From WTFY01 sp965205275 (lineage in GTDB: Bacteria > Pseudomonadota > Gammaproteobacteria > UBA4575), in NCBI GenBank assembly GCA_965205275.1, contig OZ242168.1:1922001-1986000 (forward strand): 64,000 nucleotides of DNA, read 5' to 3'. The notes beneath the pieces were generated by a model, which was not told where the DNA came from, did not search any database, and worked only from the letters and a program-made list of their open reading frames with translations. Positions 7,007-16,110 of this stretch are shown piece by piece. A program made the translations under genes and the position numbers. Position 1 is the stretch's first letter; every line of letters starts with the position of its first letter.

Positions 7007-8872
7007 ATGCTAACGTGTATGATGCTTTCAAGAGGAAAAATCTACTCAAGCCCTTCATTCAGAATAAAAAAATCATTATGGATACGATCGCGACTCTATG
7101 ATTACTCAGCAGATGAGGTCGTAAGTCAAATCCACGAGTGTGCTAAGCAAGGACACGCCTGGGCACAGTTTGATCTAGGATACCTGCACACTGCAGGTCA
7201 ATGGGTTTCACAGGATGATATTCAAGCCTATGCCTGGTTCAGGATTGCTGCCATGCATGCAGACATTGAAGCTAAGGAACTGGTTCATCTTTTATCTGAA
7301 AACATGACACCCAGCCAACTCGCTGAAGCCAAGAAACTGTCTCGCGAATTATGTGAACCCCTTGATTCGGTCTGTGAAACAGAGAATAAGTCTTCATCTA
7401 AGACATGTATGGCCTATGAACGGCAGGCTGTTGAGCAGGGACCTGAAGCACAATTCAGACTTGGTTTCAGATACTACAAAGGCAGAGGTGTCCCTTTGGA
7501 TCATGACAAGGCTGTGTATTGGTTTTACAGAGCTGCAGAACTAGGGGATGCCCGCGCCCAGTTTGTTCTCGGTGTCATGTTTACTCAGGGTAAAGGGACG
7601 TTCAAGGATGGCACCAAGGCTGAGTACTGGTATCACAAGGCTGCTGAACAAGGCATCGCCGGTGCACAGTACAATCTCGATGTCTTGCATTCAAAAGGAG
7701 AAAAAGCCTCTGAGGATCAGATCAAGTATGTGAATGAATTGCAGATGACCGCAGAGCAAGGAGATGCTAAATCGCATTCGATTCTCGGGGTTATGTATGC
7801 CAGAGGTGAATGGATCCACGATGCCGGTAACGAAATGCATTGGTACCCTAAGGCTGATGAGCGATTGAGATTGAGAGCACAGATTAGCCAAGCCATATCA
7901 GGTAACAAAGAAATATGTAGAATCGATGTCAATGTAGTGTATTGGTATCGCAAGGCGGTTGAACGGGAAGTCGCTAAGCTTCACTCGGCTCTAGGCATTA
8001 GACATACGAACGGAGAAGGCATCCTCAAGTTTGGCTCCGAAGAAGTGCACCGAATTCGTCAAGCTGCTGAACAGGGAAATGCCCGCGCGCAGTTTGTTTT
8101 TGGTATTAAGTGCGCGATAGGGATTTTCAGTGACAAGGCCCTGGCTGAGCACTGGCTTCGTAAAGCTGCAGAGCAGGGGCATCCCGAAGCACAGGGCAAA
8201 TTCAGTTTTCTTGATACTAATGTAGACAAGGTATTTACTGAGGATGAAATGCATGCCAATGCCAGCACCGGCATAGCCGCTGCACAAGAAACTGAGCCTG
8301 ATAAAAACGCAAAACAAAAAATTACCAAACGCAAGACCCATGTTGAAAAACCAAAACTAGGACTTGTACAGAAAGTCCTAAAAAACATTGCCCCATGGTT
8401 AAAGGAGTCTGATCGTTCTACTCACTCAGAGTCCTACCTAATTTCACTTCGGCATCAATCTGCCTTGTGGCTTGCTCCGGCTGCTCTACTCGTTATTGCC
8501 CTTCTACCTTGGCCCTATGGTTTCTATATCTTTCTAAAGCTATTCATATTTGCTGTATGTCTGGTACTTACGTATACGCAGTGGAAGCACGATAATGCGA
8601 TCAGCGGTTGGGTGCTAGCTTTTGGTGCTATGGCGATTCTGTACAATCCTTTATTTCGAATCTATCTCACGCGTGAAATTTGGAGTGTGCTGAATATTGC
8701 TACTGCATTATTGTTTGTGGGACATCTACGAGCTCTCAGGAGGTTGGTGACAGAGCCAACTTTTGAGTCTTCTGATTCTAAGCAGAAATTGTCAAGATCA
8801 TCATTTAGCTTAGTAAAGCGAGGCTTGTCTCTAATTATGAGATTGAGAAATACTCGCTCAAGCGCCGACTAG
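7007..8872 (+). CDS. Large Sel1-repeat protein with C-terminal membrane domain
   Basis: The 621-residue product has about eight degenerate Sel1 repeats (residues ~35-420; repeats such as AQFRLGFRYYKGRGVPLDHD and AQFVLGVMFTQGKG), a Lys-rich linker (~425-460), and a C-terminal domain with about four hydrophobic segments (~485-590: LWLAPAALLVIALLPWPYGF, YIFLKLFIFAVCLVL, WVLAFGAMAILYNPLF, WSVLNIATALLFVG). That domain resembles the small membrane family DUF6804. The repeats would face one side of the membrane as a binding scaffold. The start is uncertain: no signal peptide and no good ribosome site, and residues 1-30 may not be real. Several repeats are eroded, hinting at relaxed selection. Confidence 0.65.
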   Translation: MLTCMMLSRGKIYSSPSFRIKKSLWIRSRLYDYSADEVVSQIHECAKQGHAWAQFDLGYLHTAGQWVSQDDIQAYAWFRIAAMHADIEAKELVHLLSENMTPSQLAEAKKLSRELCEPLDSVCETENKSSSKTCMAYERQAVEQGPEAQFRLGFRYYKGRGVPLDHDKAVYWFYRAAELGDARAQFVLGVMFTQGKGTFKDGTKAEYWYHKAAEQGIAGAQYNLDVLHSKGEKASEDQIKYVNELQMTAEQGDAKSHSILGVMYARGEWIHDAGNEMHWYPKADERLRLRAQISQAISGNKEICRIDVNVVYWYRKAVEREVAKLHSALGIRHTNGEGILKFGSEEVHRIRQAAEQGNARAQFVFGIKCAIGIFSDKALAEHWLRKAAEQGHPEAQGKFSFLDTNVDKVFTEDEMHANASTGIAAAQETEPDKNAKQKITKRKTHVEKPKLGLVQKVLKNIAPWLKESDRSTHSESYLISLRHQSALWLAPAALLVIALLPWPYGFYIFLKLFIFAVCLVLTYTQWKHDNAISGWVLAFGAMAILYNPLFRIYLTREIWSVLNIATALLFVGHLRALRRLVTEPTFESSDSKQKLSRSSFSLVKRGLSLIMRLRNTRSSAD

Positions 8873-8913
8873 TATTAACTAGTACGTCCAATAGCTAGAC
8901 TTAACTAGAAATC

Positions 8914-9516
8914 ATGATACCGCACACAATCGCGAAACTGTCCGCAGTAGTGATATTTGTTTTTGCAGCACTAGTGAATTTGGCAATAAAAGGGTTTTTT
9001 ACTGAAGTCAAAGATTTCGATTGGTGGTTAACGGCATTTATAACCATTTTTTCATTTGCAATTTGCGGTTGGCTACTGGAAGGCCTATTACCTAAGCGAT
9101 GGGAATATCGAAAAATTGCATCTATGGCTCGCAAAAATGAAGCTGCAGTGAAGGCACATGAAACACATGCTCGTGGGTGGGAAGCTATAGCCCGTGAATT
9201 AGAATCCTTAGGCCGCGATGCTGAAGCTCGAAATGCTGCAGCCGTAGCACAGTCCAATAAAACCATGGCTGACCTACTCGAATCTATGCTTCCTAGTTTG
9301 AAAACTAAGGACCGGCAGGCTGTGGCTTGTATAGCTAAATCAGTAATTCATGTGGCTGAAACCGGTGCTAGTAATTATCAAGATATGGCACGCGAATGGC
9401 AGAGTATTCCCGAGTACGAGATCTTGGTCTGCAAAGCAGAAAATGAAGCTCGAGAATGGCAAGCGCTTGCCAAAGACTTTCATGTATTGGCTCAAGAATC
9501 TTGGATTAAGTTATAA
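8914..9516 (+). CDS. Membrane protein with cytoplasmic coiled coil, unknown function
   Basis: The 200-residue product has two membrane segments (~8-27, TIAKLSAVVIFVFAALVNLA; ~42-58, AFITIFSFAICGWLLEGLL) followed by a long, charged, Ala/Glu-rich helical region (~65-200) with recurring AREW motifs (MAREWQSI, EAREWQALA). It follows the Sel1 membrane protein by 41 bp on the same strand, so the two may be co-transcribed and act together at the membrane. I recognise no family. The next 325 bp (9517-9841) are AT-rich without a gene. Confidence 0.5.
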   Translation: MIPHTIAKLSAVVIFVFAALVNLAIKGFFTEVKDFDWWLTAFITIFSFAICGWLLEGLLPKRWEYRKIASMARKNEAAVKAHETHARGWEAIARELESLGRDAEARNAAAVAQSNKTMADLLESMLPSLKTKDRQAVACIAKSVIHVAETGASNYQDMAREWQSIPEYEILVCKAENEAREWQALAKDFHVLAQESWIKL

Positions 9517-9841
9517 GGGATCATTGCAATACATTATTGCCTTGCTTAACCAAGCTCATCACCGACCATGCTCAGAAATTAGTTTTTGAATTACTAATTC
9601 TCGGAAAACCCACACAAAGTGCCAACGCAGGTGTTATTTGCAATAGACACCGTCACAGCCCCCCGGTAGTAAGTCCCAGTTAAATACTTGAATTTCAGAG
9701 AGAAGGTCAATTTAGCTCAGTAGTGGCGAATAGCTATTTCTATTTATTCTGGCGAGGGGCCAATCATGGTGGTCCCCCATAAACCAGCCCAAAGCGTTTG
9801 CGAGATGGCATGATAAATCCCTGTAGAGGGGAGGAGGAAGA

Positions 9842-10010
9842 ATGGCGCGCAAGCGTTATTCGGTGGAGCGGATTGTCGCAGCAGTCAAGGCCCATGAGAA
9901 CGGCACCTCGATCGGCGACATATGCTGCAAGATGGGGATCTTGGAGGCTACTTTTATTGCTGGAAGAAGGTTTACGGAGGACCTCAGCCGGACTAGGTGC
10001 GAGAGATGGT
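9842..10010 (+). pseudogene. IS3-family OrfA remnant
   Basis: MARKRYSVERIVAAVKAHEN...SIGDICCKMGILEATF is the N-terminal helix-turn-helix of an IS3-family OrfA, preceded by GAGGAGGAAGA. After ATF the expected YCWKKVYGGPQPD continues only in the +1 frame and then stops, so the gene is frameshifted and truncated by about 10010. An in-frame reading to 10072 is spurious. The downstream 10073-10354 contains no gene I can support. Confidence 0.7.
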
Positions 10011-10354
10011 ATGAATTCCGGCAAGCGCAGGCATACAATAACCTGTACAAGAAACTCCAGTTACATTCATAGACCACGCGAACCAAGTCTTCATAAACCT
10101 CTTGTAGCTCCGCAAATGAAATTGCTCAATCTCGGCTATACGAAGGAGGCGAAAGAAATTGGCGACTCGTATGGATTGCAATGGTATCAATTTTTTGCGT
10201 GACGAGAGTTGTCGACGCGACGGAATCGGAAAGAGTGTCTGAGAGATACTTTAGCCTTTTGATATGAAGGCATTTCCCATGCATTCAACGTGATAGAGCC
10301 AGCTATCTGCGAGCGTATCTTGTATACGTCGGATGTGACATATCAGGTGCTTGT

Positions 10355-11395
10355 TCAACTCATCACCCCATCAAGACGGGCCACCAGGTCCTCGGCACGC
10401 AAGTGCGTGTAGCGCTTGAGCATCTGCATGGACTTGTGTCCAGAGATCGCAGACACTTCCTGATCCCCCAGCCCTGCCTCAACCAGACGAGAGACCGCTT
10501 CATGACGCAGGTCATGAAAGCGCAGGCCTGCGATACCGGCTTTCCTCAAAGTGCGACTCCAGGCCGGGCGGAACTCATACGGACGGCGCTTGCCGTCCCG
10601 TCCAGGCTCACCCCAGAAGAGGAGATCAGTATCAAGAGGACGGACAGGATGGTTGAGGGCGGCACGAAAGACCTCAGTGGCCGATCGGGTCAGCGGCACG
10701 GTCCTGGAGGATCCATTCTTCGTCTCCGTAAGATGCACGGTGCGCTTTTCCAAATCTGTCTGTGAACGGGTCAGGGACTTGATTTCTCCGGCCCGCATAC
10801 CAGTATACAAGGCAATTCTTGTGATCCAGCCCAGCATCGGGTTGGTGTGGCGGTCGCAGGCCTGGAACAGCGATACTTCTTCGTCCTTGCTCAATCTTCG
10901 GTCACGACCTTTCCCAGGTGTAGGCTTTCGGATGTTGCCCACCGGATTGTAGAACAGGCCCACGCGCCATTCCTTGATGGCAATGGTAAACAGGTGTGAA
11001 AGCAAGGCCAGCTCCAGGCGCACGGTGTTGTTGGACTTGCCTGCCTTCAGCCGTTCATCTCGGTGCTTGGCCACCAGATCCGGAGTGATGGCTGCCAGGC
11101 TATACGCTCCCAAGCTCTCTTTCAGGGCCTTGGCCTTGTGCCCCTCGGCATAGGCCGTAGTTGCACGTTTTGTGGAGGAAACCTCACGCAGGTAGCGGTC
11201 CAGTGCACACCTGAGCAAAAGACGGTCCGACCCAGCACGGTCAATATACACTCCGCGCACCATGTCGTCCTCGGTACGCCGTGCCCAGTCCTGGGCATCA
11301 CGCTTGGTACGGAACGTCTTGATGGTGGTCGGCCAGCCGCGCTTGCGGATCATCGCCTTCCAGGTGTTAGAGGGAGTCTTTGTGATGGTAGCCAT
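10355..11395 (-). CDS. Tyrosine-type site-specific integrase
   Basis: The 346-residue form starting MATITKTPSNTW (ATG 11395) is preferred; the upstream ATG at 11440 adds residues of unlikely composition. The N-terminal arm-binding segment (KTFRTKRDAQDWARRTE), the core-binding domain, and the catalytic domain with R (ALYTGMRAGEIKSL), HxxR (FHDLRHEAVSRL), H (ISGHKSMQML) and the Tyr nucleophile (KRYTHL) are all present. It catalyses integration and excision through strand exchange at an attachment site. It lies 86 bp from the 3' end of tRNA-Ile2, pointing toward the accessory DNA, the usual position of an element that uses the tRNA end as attB. Confidence 0.9.
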   Translation of the reverse strand: MATITKTPSNTWKAMIRKRGWPTTIKTFRTKRDAQDWARRTEDDMVRGVYIDRAGSDRLLLRCALDRYLREVSSTKRATTAYAEGHKAKALKESLGAYSLAAITPDLVAKHRDERLKAGKSNNTVRLELALLSHLFTIAIKEWRVGLFYNPVGNIRKPTPGKGRDRRLSKDEEVSLFQACDRHTNPMLGWITRIALYTGMRAGEIKSLTRSQTDLEKRTVHLTETKNGSSRTVPLTRSATEVFRAALNHPVRPLDTDLLFWGEPGRDGKRRPYEFRPAWSRTLRKAGIAGLRFHDLRHEAVSRLVEAGLGDQEVSAISGHKSMQMLKRYTHLRAEDLVARLDGVMS

Positions 11396-11480
11396 GGGGT
11401 CATTCCAGTAGAGGTGTACCGGAATTGTACCGTATGACACAGGGATTGAAAAGAGTAATATACTAACCTATTGATATATA

Positions 11481-11557
11481 TGGTGGGCCCGGTAGGATTC
11501 GAACCTACGACCAAAGGATTATGAGTCCTCTGCTCTAACCGACTGAGCTACAGGCCC
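11481..11557 (-). tRNA. tRNA-Ile2 (anticodon CAT, lysidine type)
   Basis: On the minus strand, 77 nt run from GGGCCTGTAGCTCAG at 11557 to the encoded CCA at 11481. The acceptor stem pairs GGGCCTG with CGGGCCC, the D-loop has the usual GGTTAGAGC, the anticodon loop is CTCATAA, and the T arm is GTAGG-TTCGAAT-CCTAC. CAT could be Met, but the CTCATAATC...TTGGTC pattern and the position directly after rpoD match the minor tRNA-Ile (ileX position in E. coli). Its C34 would be modified to lysidine by TilS to read AUA. Its 3' half is a likely integration target for the adjacent integrase. Confidence 0.92.
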
Positions 11558-11585
11558 GGGACTGTTTGCTTTGAAGAAAAGGATT

Positions 11586-13412
11586 TTATTCTATTTCAAG
11601 AAAGCTGCGTAGCTGTTCTGACCGGCTCGGGTGGCGAAGCTTGCGCAGTGCCTTGGCCTCAATCTGGCGAATACGTTCACGCGTAACGTCAAACTGCTTG
11701 CCTACTTCTTCCAGAGTATGATCCGTGTTCATATCGATACCGAAACGCATGCGCAATACCTTGGCCTCGCGTGGCGTAAGCGAGGCAAGTATTCCACGCG
11801 TAGCCTCACCCAGACCTTCAAAAGATGCAGAATCTACGGGTGATTCGATGATGACATCTTCAATGAAGTCCCCCAGATGCGAGTCTTCATCGTCTCCAAT
11901 CGGAGTTTCCATGGAGATGGGTTCCTTGGCAATCTTCAGGACCTTGCGCACTTTTTCTTCGGGCATTTCCATACGTTCAGCCAGTTCTTCAGGGGTCGGT
12001 TCACGCCCCTTCTCCTGCAACATCTGTCGCGAGATGCGATTCAGCTTGTTGATCGTTTCAATCATATGTACGGGAATTCGTATGGTGCGAGCCTGGTCTG
12101 CGATGGACCGGGTGATGGCCTGGCGTATCCACCACGTCGCATAGGTCGAAAATTTGTACCCGCGTCGATATTCGAATTTATCCACCGCTTTCATTAAACC
12201 GATATTGCCTTCCTGGATCAGGTCCAGAAACTGAAGGCCTCGGTTGGTGTATTTTTTTGCGATCGAAATGACCAGGCGCAGGTTGGCCTCAACCATCTCT
12301 TTTTTGGCACGGCTTGCCTTGGCTTCACCGATCGACATGCGTCGATTGATGTCCCTGATTTCACGGATTGAAAGACGTGCTTCACGCTCGATCAGAGCCA
12401 GGTGATCCTGCCTTCTGATGATTTCGGGTTTCAATTCCATAAGGGCTTTTGAATACTTGGCGCGTGACCGGGTAAGGGAGGTTATCCAGTCGGAACTTGC
12501 CTCATTACCTGAGAATGCCTTGATGAATTTTTCGCGTGGCATTTTTGCATCGTTAATACACAGGCTCATGATGCGCGATTCATGCTTGCGAATCTGGACT
12601 ACTATTCTTTTGAAATTGTAAGTGAGAGCGTCGACTACCTTAGGTGTGAGGTTGACCATGGTGAACTCTTTGGCAAGGTCTTCGCGTGCCTTGAGTTGTT
12701 TTTTCGCATCACCGCTGGTGGATGCCGTACAAGACTTTTTATACAGCCTTTCCAGCTTCCTGAAATACGCCCGGGCTTCTTTGGGGTCAGGGCCTGTATC
12801 CAGTTCTTTTTCGTCTTCTTCACTGTTCTCGCCTGCATTTCCGTTCTTGTTGGCCTGGGTAATTTGTGCGGCAGGCGGTGGAATGGCATTGGTATCTTCA
12901 TTCAGGTCAACATATCCGGTAAGCAGGTCCGTTAAACGCAATTCCTCAGACTTGACCCCTGCATAAAGTGCTAACAGTTTTTCGATGGTAGACGGGTAGT
13001 GTCCGATTGCAAGCAGGACCTGACGCAAGCCTTCCTCAATGCGTTTGGCAATCTTGATTTCGCCTTCGCGGGTCAACAGGTTTACAATACCCATTTCACG
13101 CATATACATGCGTACCGGGTCCGTGGTGCGACCGAACTCGCTATCAACGGTAGCCAGGGCCGCGGCCGCTTCTTCAACGTCATCGTCGGTGGCAGCATTG
13201 TCGGTAAGGACCAGACTGTCAGCATCAGGCGCCTGCTCATGGACTTTAATGCCCATGTCATTGATCATGCTAACGATATCTTCGATATGCTCAGGGTCGA
13301 CAATGCCGCTGGGCAAGTGGTCGTTGACTTCCGTATAGGTAAGAAAACCCTGTTCCTTACCTTTTGCGATGAGTTGCTTAATGCTACTGGATTGCTGCTG
13401 GTTTTCGTCCAT
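11586..13412 (-). CDS. rpoD: RNA polymerase primary sigma factor RpoD (sigma-70)
   Basis: This full-length 608-residue sigma-70 has region 1.1 (~1-80), region 1.2 (DPVRMYMREMGIVNLL, ~98), a non-conserved acidic insert, and region 2 (MVEANLRLVISIAKKY, LDLIQEGNIGLMKAVDKFEY, STYATWWIRQAITRSI). Region 3 and region 4.2 (TLEEVGKQFDVTRERIRQIE) follow. It directs core polymerase to housekeeping promoters. It normally follows rpsU and dnaG; here a 331-bp IS481 fragment starts 43 bp upstream of the ATG, replacing the native leader. A TGATATAAT extended -10 lies just beyond the fragment. tRNA-Ile2 follows 28 bp after the stop. Confidence 0.98.
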   Translation of the reverse strand: MDENQQQSSSIKQLIAKGKEQGFLTYTEVNDHLPSGIVDPEHIEDIVSMINDMGIKVHEQAPDADSLVLTDNAATDDDVEEAAAALATVDSEFGRTTDPVRMYMREMGIVNLLTREGEIKIAKRIEEGLRQVLLAIGHYPSTIEKLLALYAGVKSEELRLTDLLTGYVDLNEDTNAIPPPAAQITQANKNGNAGENSEEDEKELDTGPDPKEARAYFRKLERLYKKSCTASTSGDAKKQLKAREDLAKEFTMVNLTPKVVDALTYNFKRIVVQIRKHESRIMSLCINDAKMPREKFIKAFSGNEASSDWITSLTRSRAKYSKALMELKPEIIRRQDHLALIEREARLSIREIRDINRRMSIGEAKASRAKKEMVEANLRLVISIAKKYTNRGLQFLDLIQEGNIGLMKAVDKFEYRRGYKFSTYATWWIRQAITRSIADQARTIRIPVHMIETINKLNRISRQMLQEKGREPTPEELAERMEMPEEKVRKVLKIAKEPISMETPIGDDEDSHLGDFIEDVIIESPVDSASFEGLGEATRGILASLTPREAKVLRMRFGIDMNTDHTLEEVGKQFDVTRERIRQIEAKALRKLRHPSRSEQLRSFLEIE

Positions 13413-13455
13413 TTAATACCTGTTGCCCATGATCTGGGGAGTCAATGCGCCAAAC

Positions 13456-13786
13456 CCAGGGTGACAAGGTACTCGTTGGGCGTTTTCCAGTCGAGTGCTG
13501 CGTGGGGGCGTTCATAGTTGTAGAAGAACTCATAGCCGGCGAGGGCGGCCTGCACCGGGTCGATGCTCAGGGGGCCATCGTAGCGTCCCCAGAACTCGAT
13601 GCGGGCAGCGCGGTTGGCGCGTTCCACACAGCCGTTGTACTGGGGATGCTTGGGCGGCAACACATGCAGCGGGATGTGCAGCGCTTCACAGGACGCCTCG
13701 AAGCCGGCCATGAACTCGCTGCCGCCGTCGACCTGGATGGAGACGAGCGGGAACGGCAGGGCCGCCAGCAGTTCGTGCAGGAAGCG
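13456..13786 (-). mobile_element. Internal IS481 fragment without ends
   Basis: By eye these 331 bases are identical to 901-1231 of the complete IS481-type element (offset 12555) and diverge sharply at both edges. The fragment encodes the C-terminal 90 or so residues of the transposase (from MAGFEASCEALHIPL), then ends in LVTLGLAH through flanking sequence. Neither inverted repeat is present, so it did not arrive by simple transposition. It sits in the dnaG-rpoD gap. Confidence 0.92.
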
Positions 13787-13792
13787 CCCTAT

Positions 13793-13801
13793 ATTATATC
13801 A
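13793..13801 (-). promoter_or_regulatory. Extended -10 promoter reading toward rpoD
   Basis: On the minus strand the sequence is TGATATAAT, a consensus extended -10 (TGnTATAAT). The -35 region 17 bases upstream (TATTTC) is poor, which is typical for extended -10 promoters. Transcription would begin at the edge of the IS fragment and cross it to reach rpoD, giving a leader of about 370 nt. The assignment is from sequence only. Confidence 0.5.
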
Positions 13802-13865
13802 GAAAAGGGTGGTATGAAATACACTACCTGGTACTCCTGTTAGTAACACATAAACTGTCCGGTTT

Positions 13866-14216
13866 TCACAGGGCCTCAAACCTCGAAGGAGAAGCTACTG
13901 TTGCCCCGGGCGCCAGCGCAAGTCTGTTCATGCGTTTTTTAGGACGACAATCGAGCTGTCCGGTATGCGCAGCGTCTGGGATCTCTTGCGGAGCCGCATC
14001 GGTTACAACAGCTTCGGCCTCTCACGGTTTTTCATCCTCTTGCGGGCTTTCCTCTTCAGGGCGGGCCCTCTCGACCACAGCTTCGGAAAGGGTTACCCAA
14101 CGGCCTTCGGTTGTGCTCACTGTGTGACGCCCCGCTTCGTGCCAGACAGTGGACCCGACCTGTAGGGGAGTATCCTGGAACAACCGAACTTCCTGACGTG
14201 AAGGAACCCGTCTGGC
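13866..14216 (-). other. Protein-like in-frame extension after the dnaG stop, with one internal TGA
   Basis: Directly after the dnaG TGA, the same frame stays open for 64 codons, meets TGA at 14022-14024, then stays open for 52 more codons to TGA at 13866-13868. The translation looks protein-like: VGSTVWHEAGRHTVSTTEGR, LSEAVVERARPEEESPQEDE, then an Ala/Pro/Glu stretch (EAEAVVTDAAPQEIPDAA) and a basic patch (CRPKKRMNRLALAPG). A GTG at about 14121 could start a separate small gene. It may be a decayed gene, a stop-codon readthrough tail, or chance. dnaG itself looks complete without it. Confidence 0.4.
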
Positions 14217-15932
14217 TCAGGGTGCTTTCTGGTGGAGCAAGTTCCTGAATTCCTGTTTTTCTTCCTCGCTCAGGCCCTCCGCCTCTTGCTTCGCAATCAG
14301 TTCATCGATCCGGGTCTTGTGCGTCTTGCGGTAAATCCAGTTCATGGCCTCTTCAAATGCCTGCCCGGGGTCCTGTAATTCGAGCGAGTCCCAGATCAGC
14401 AGCCTCTGCAATTGCTGCGCCTGTTCCTGACCCCGGAAACGCTCAATCAATGCAGCGTGGCCAAGTCCGGGTTCCTGTTTCCAGATCATGATGATCTCCA
14501 CAAGCAGCGGCACCCCCGGTATGGACGATTTCTGCAGTGGGTCCACGGAGGGAACCTCTGATACGAGTGCAGGTTCGTGCAGCAGGGCCGAAATCGCCAG
14601 TCGAACCGGAGTGGACCGGGTCAAGGCATCCGCAAGCCTGAGTTTTTTTTCATGTGCGGTAGCCGGTTTGCCGGGGCTGTAATGAACCGGGGTTCCGATT
14701 TTTTTTTCCAGCTCTTCGAAAATCAGTTTTTTGAATACCCCATCCGGAAATTTTGCCAGCAACGGCTTGGCTGTCTTTGCAAGCCTCGCTTTTCCCGCAG
14801 GTGTGCGGATATCCGTGTCCCGGATTAATTTTTCAAGGATAAAAGTGGATAACGGGATACTTTCTTTCATGTACTCCAGGAAGATCGCTTTACCCCGCGT
14901 ACGGATCAGGCTGTCCGGGTCTTCATCCTGCGGCAGAAACAGAAACTTGGCCTCCAGCCCGTCCTTGAAGACGGGGATGGTCTGCTGCGCCGCGCGCCAT
15001 GCGGCCTCACGTCCGGCACGGTCGCCATCGAAACAGAATATGACCTCCTGCGTGTGACGATACAGTTGCTGGATATGCTGGGACGTCGTTGCAGTACCCA
15101 GCGTTGCAACGGTGTTCTCTATACCGTGCTGCGCAAGTGCCAGAACATCCATATAGCCTTCCACTACCAGCACGGTTTGCACGGCCTCCTTTGCTTTGCG
15201 TGCCTCATATATGCCGTACAGCACTTCACTTTTATGAAACACCGGAGTTTCAGGCGAATTCAGATACTTGGGGACTGCGTCGTCCAGTACTCGCCCGCCA
15301 AAGCCGATGACCCGTCCGCGACGGTCCTTGATCGGAAATACAATACGGTTTCGAAAACGGTCATACAGATGTCCCTTTTCGCTTTTTTTGATCAGTCCGG
15401 ACTGGACAAGCTGCGCCTCGGTGGCGGCAGGTTTGAGCTGGTTCAGCAGGCTGTCGAAGCGGTCCGGGGCAAAGCCCAGGCCAAACCTGGCGGCCACTTC
15501 GCCACTTAATCCGCGGTTTTTCAGATACCCCGTTGCCGCAGGATCCTGGCGCAACATTTTCTGAAAATGTGCATGCGCCTGTTCAAGAAGGATGAACAGT
15601 TCCCGGTGACTCTGCTGGGCAGGTGAAGCGCTGTCCCGGGGTACCTCAAGGCCTGCACGTTGTGCCAGGATTTCCACGGCTTCCGGAAAATCGAGACGTT
15701 CATACTCCATCATAAAACCCAGCGCGGTACCATGGGCTCCACATCCGAAACAGTGGTAGAACTGCTTGTCCGGACTGACGGTAAAAGACGGGGTCTTTTC
15801 ATTATGGAAGGGGCAGCAGGCCATATATTCCTTGCCCTTCTTCTTTAACGGTACGTGACCGTCTATGAGTTCTACGATATCGGTACGGGTGATGATCTCG
15901 TCAATGAAAGACTGCGGGATTCTTGTCGACAC
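14217..15932 (-). CDS. dnaG: DNA primase DnaG
   Basis: This 571-residue primase makes RNA primers at the replication fork and is recruited by DnaB helicase. The CHC2 zinc finger is complete (Cys40, His43, Cys61, Cys64 in CCPFHNEKTPSF and FYHCFGCG). The TOPRIM core shows VVEGYMDVLALAQHG and FCFDGDRAGREAA, and a C-terminal DnaB-binding helical domain fills the last ~140 residues. The start is GTG 15932. Length is close to E. coli DnaG. It is separated from rpsU by about 7 kb and from rpoD by the IS fragment. The frame continues in protein-like fashion beyond its stop. Confidence 0.97.
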   Translation of the reverse strand: MSTRIPQSFIDEIITRTDIVELIDGHVPLKKKGKEYMACCPFHNEKTPSFTVSPDKQFYHCFGCGAHGTALGFMMEYERLDFPEAVEILAQRAGLEVPRDSASPAQQSHRELFILLEQAHAHFQKMLRQDPAATGYLKNRGLSGEVAARFGLGFAPDRFDSLLNQLKPAATEAQLVQSGLIKKSEKGHLYDRFRNRIVFPIKDRRGRVIGFGGRVLDDAVPKYLNSPETPVFHKSEVLYGIYEARKAKEAVQTVLVVEGYMDVLALAQHGIENTVATLGTATTSQHIQQLYRHTQEVIFCFDGDRAGREAAWRAAQQTIPVFKDGLEAKFLFLPQDEDPDSLIRTRGKAIFLEYMKESIPLSTFILEKLIRDTDIRTPAGKARLAKTAKPLLAKFPDGVFKKLIFEELEKKIGTPVHYSPGKPATAHEKKLRLADALTRSTPVRLAISALLHEPALVSEVPSVDPLQKSSIPGVPLLVEIIMIWKQEPGLGHAALIERFRGQEQAQQLQRLLIWDSLELQDPGQAFEEAMNWIYRKTHKTRIDELIAKQEAEGLSEEEKQEFRNLLHQKAP

Positions 15933-16110
15933 AGTGGGTCAGTTGATATGGTGCGGCACAAGGCTCGGTTTTTATGGTTTTTATCACTGCCCTGTACGCT
16001 TCCTGCGGGCGCCGGGCAACGCCCAGGAGCACCGGGTTCGTTATCCGGTCATTGAATGATGCCCCCTTGATCAGGAGCGGGTCAAGCGCTCTGTCCCGTG
16101 CGGGCTGCTT

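Noticed and set aside
11481..11557. tRNA-Met (elongator)
   Set aside because: Anticodon CAT fits, but the body resembles the minor Ile tRNA and the position after rpoD matches ileX; experimental identity would still be decisive.
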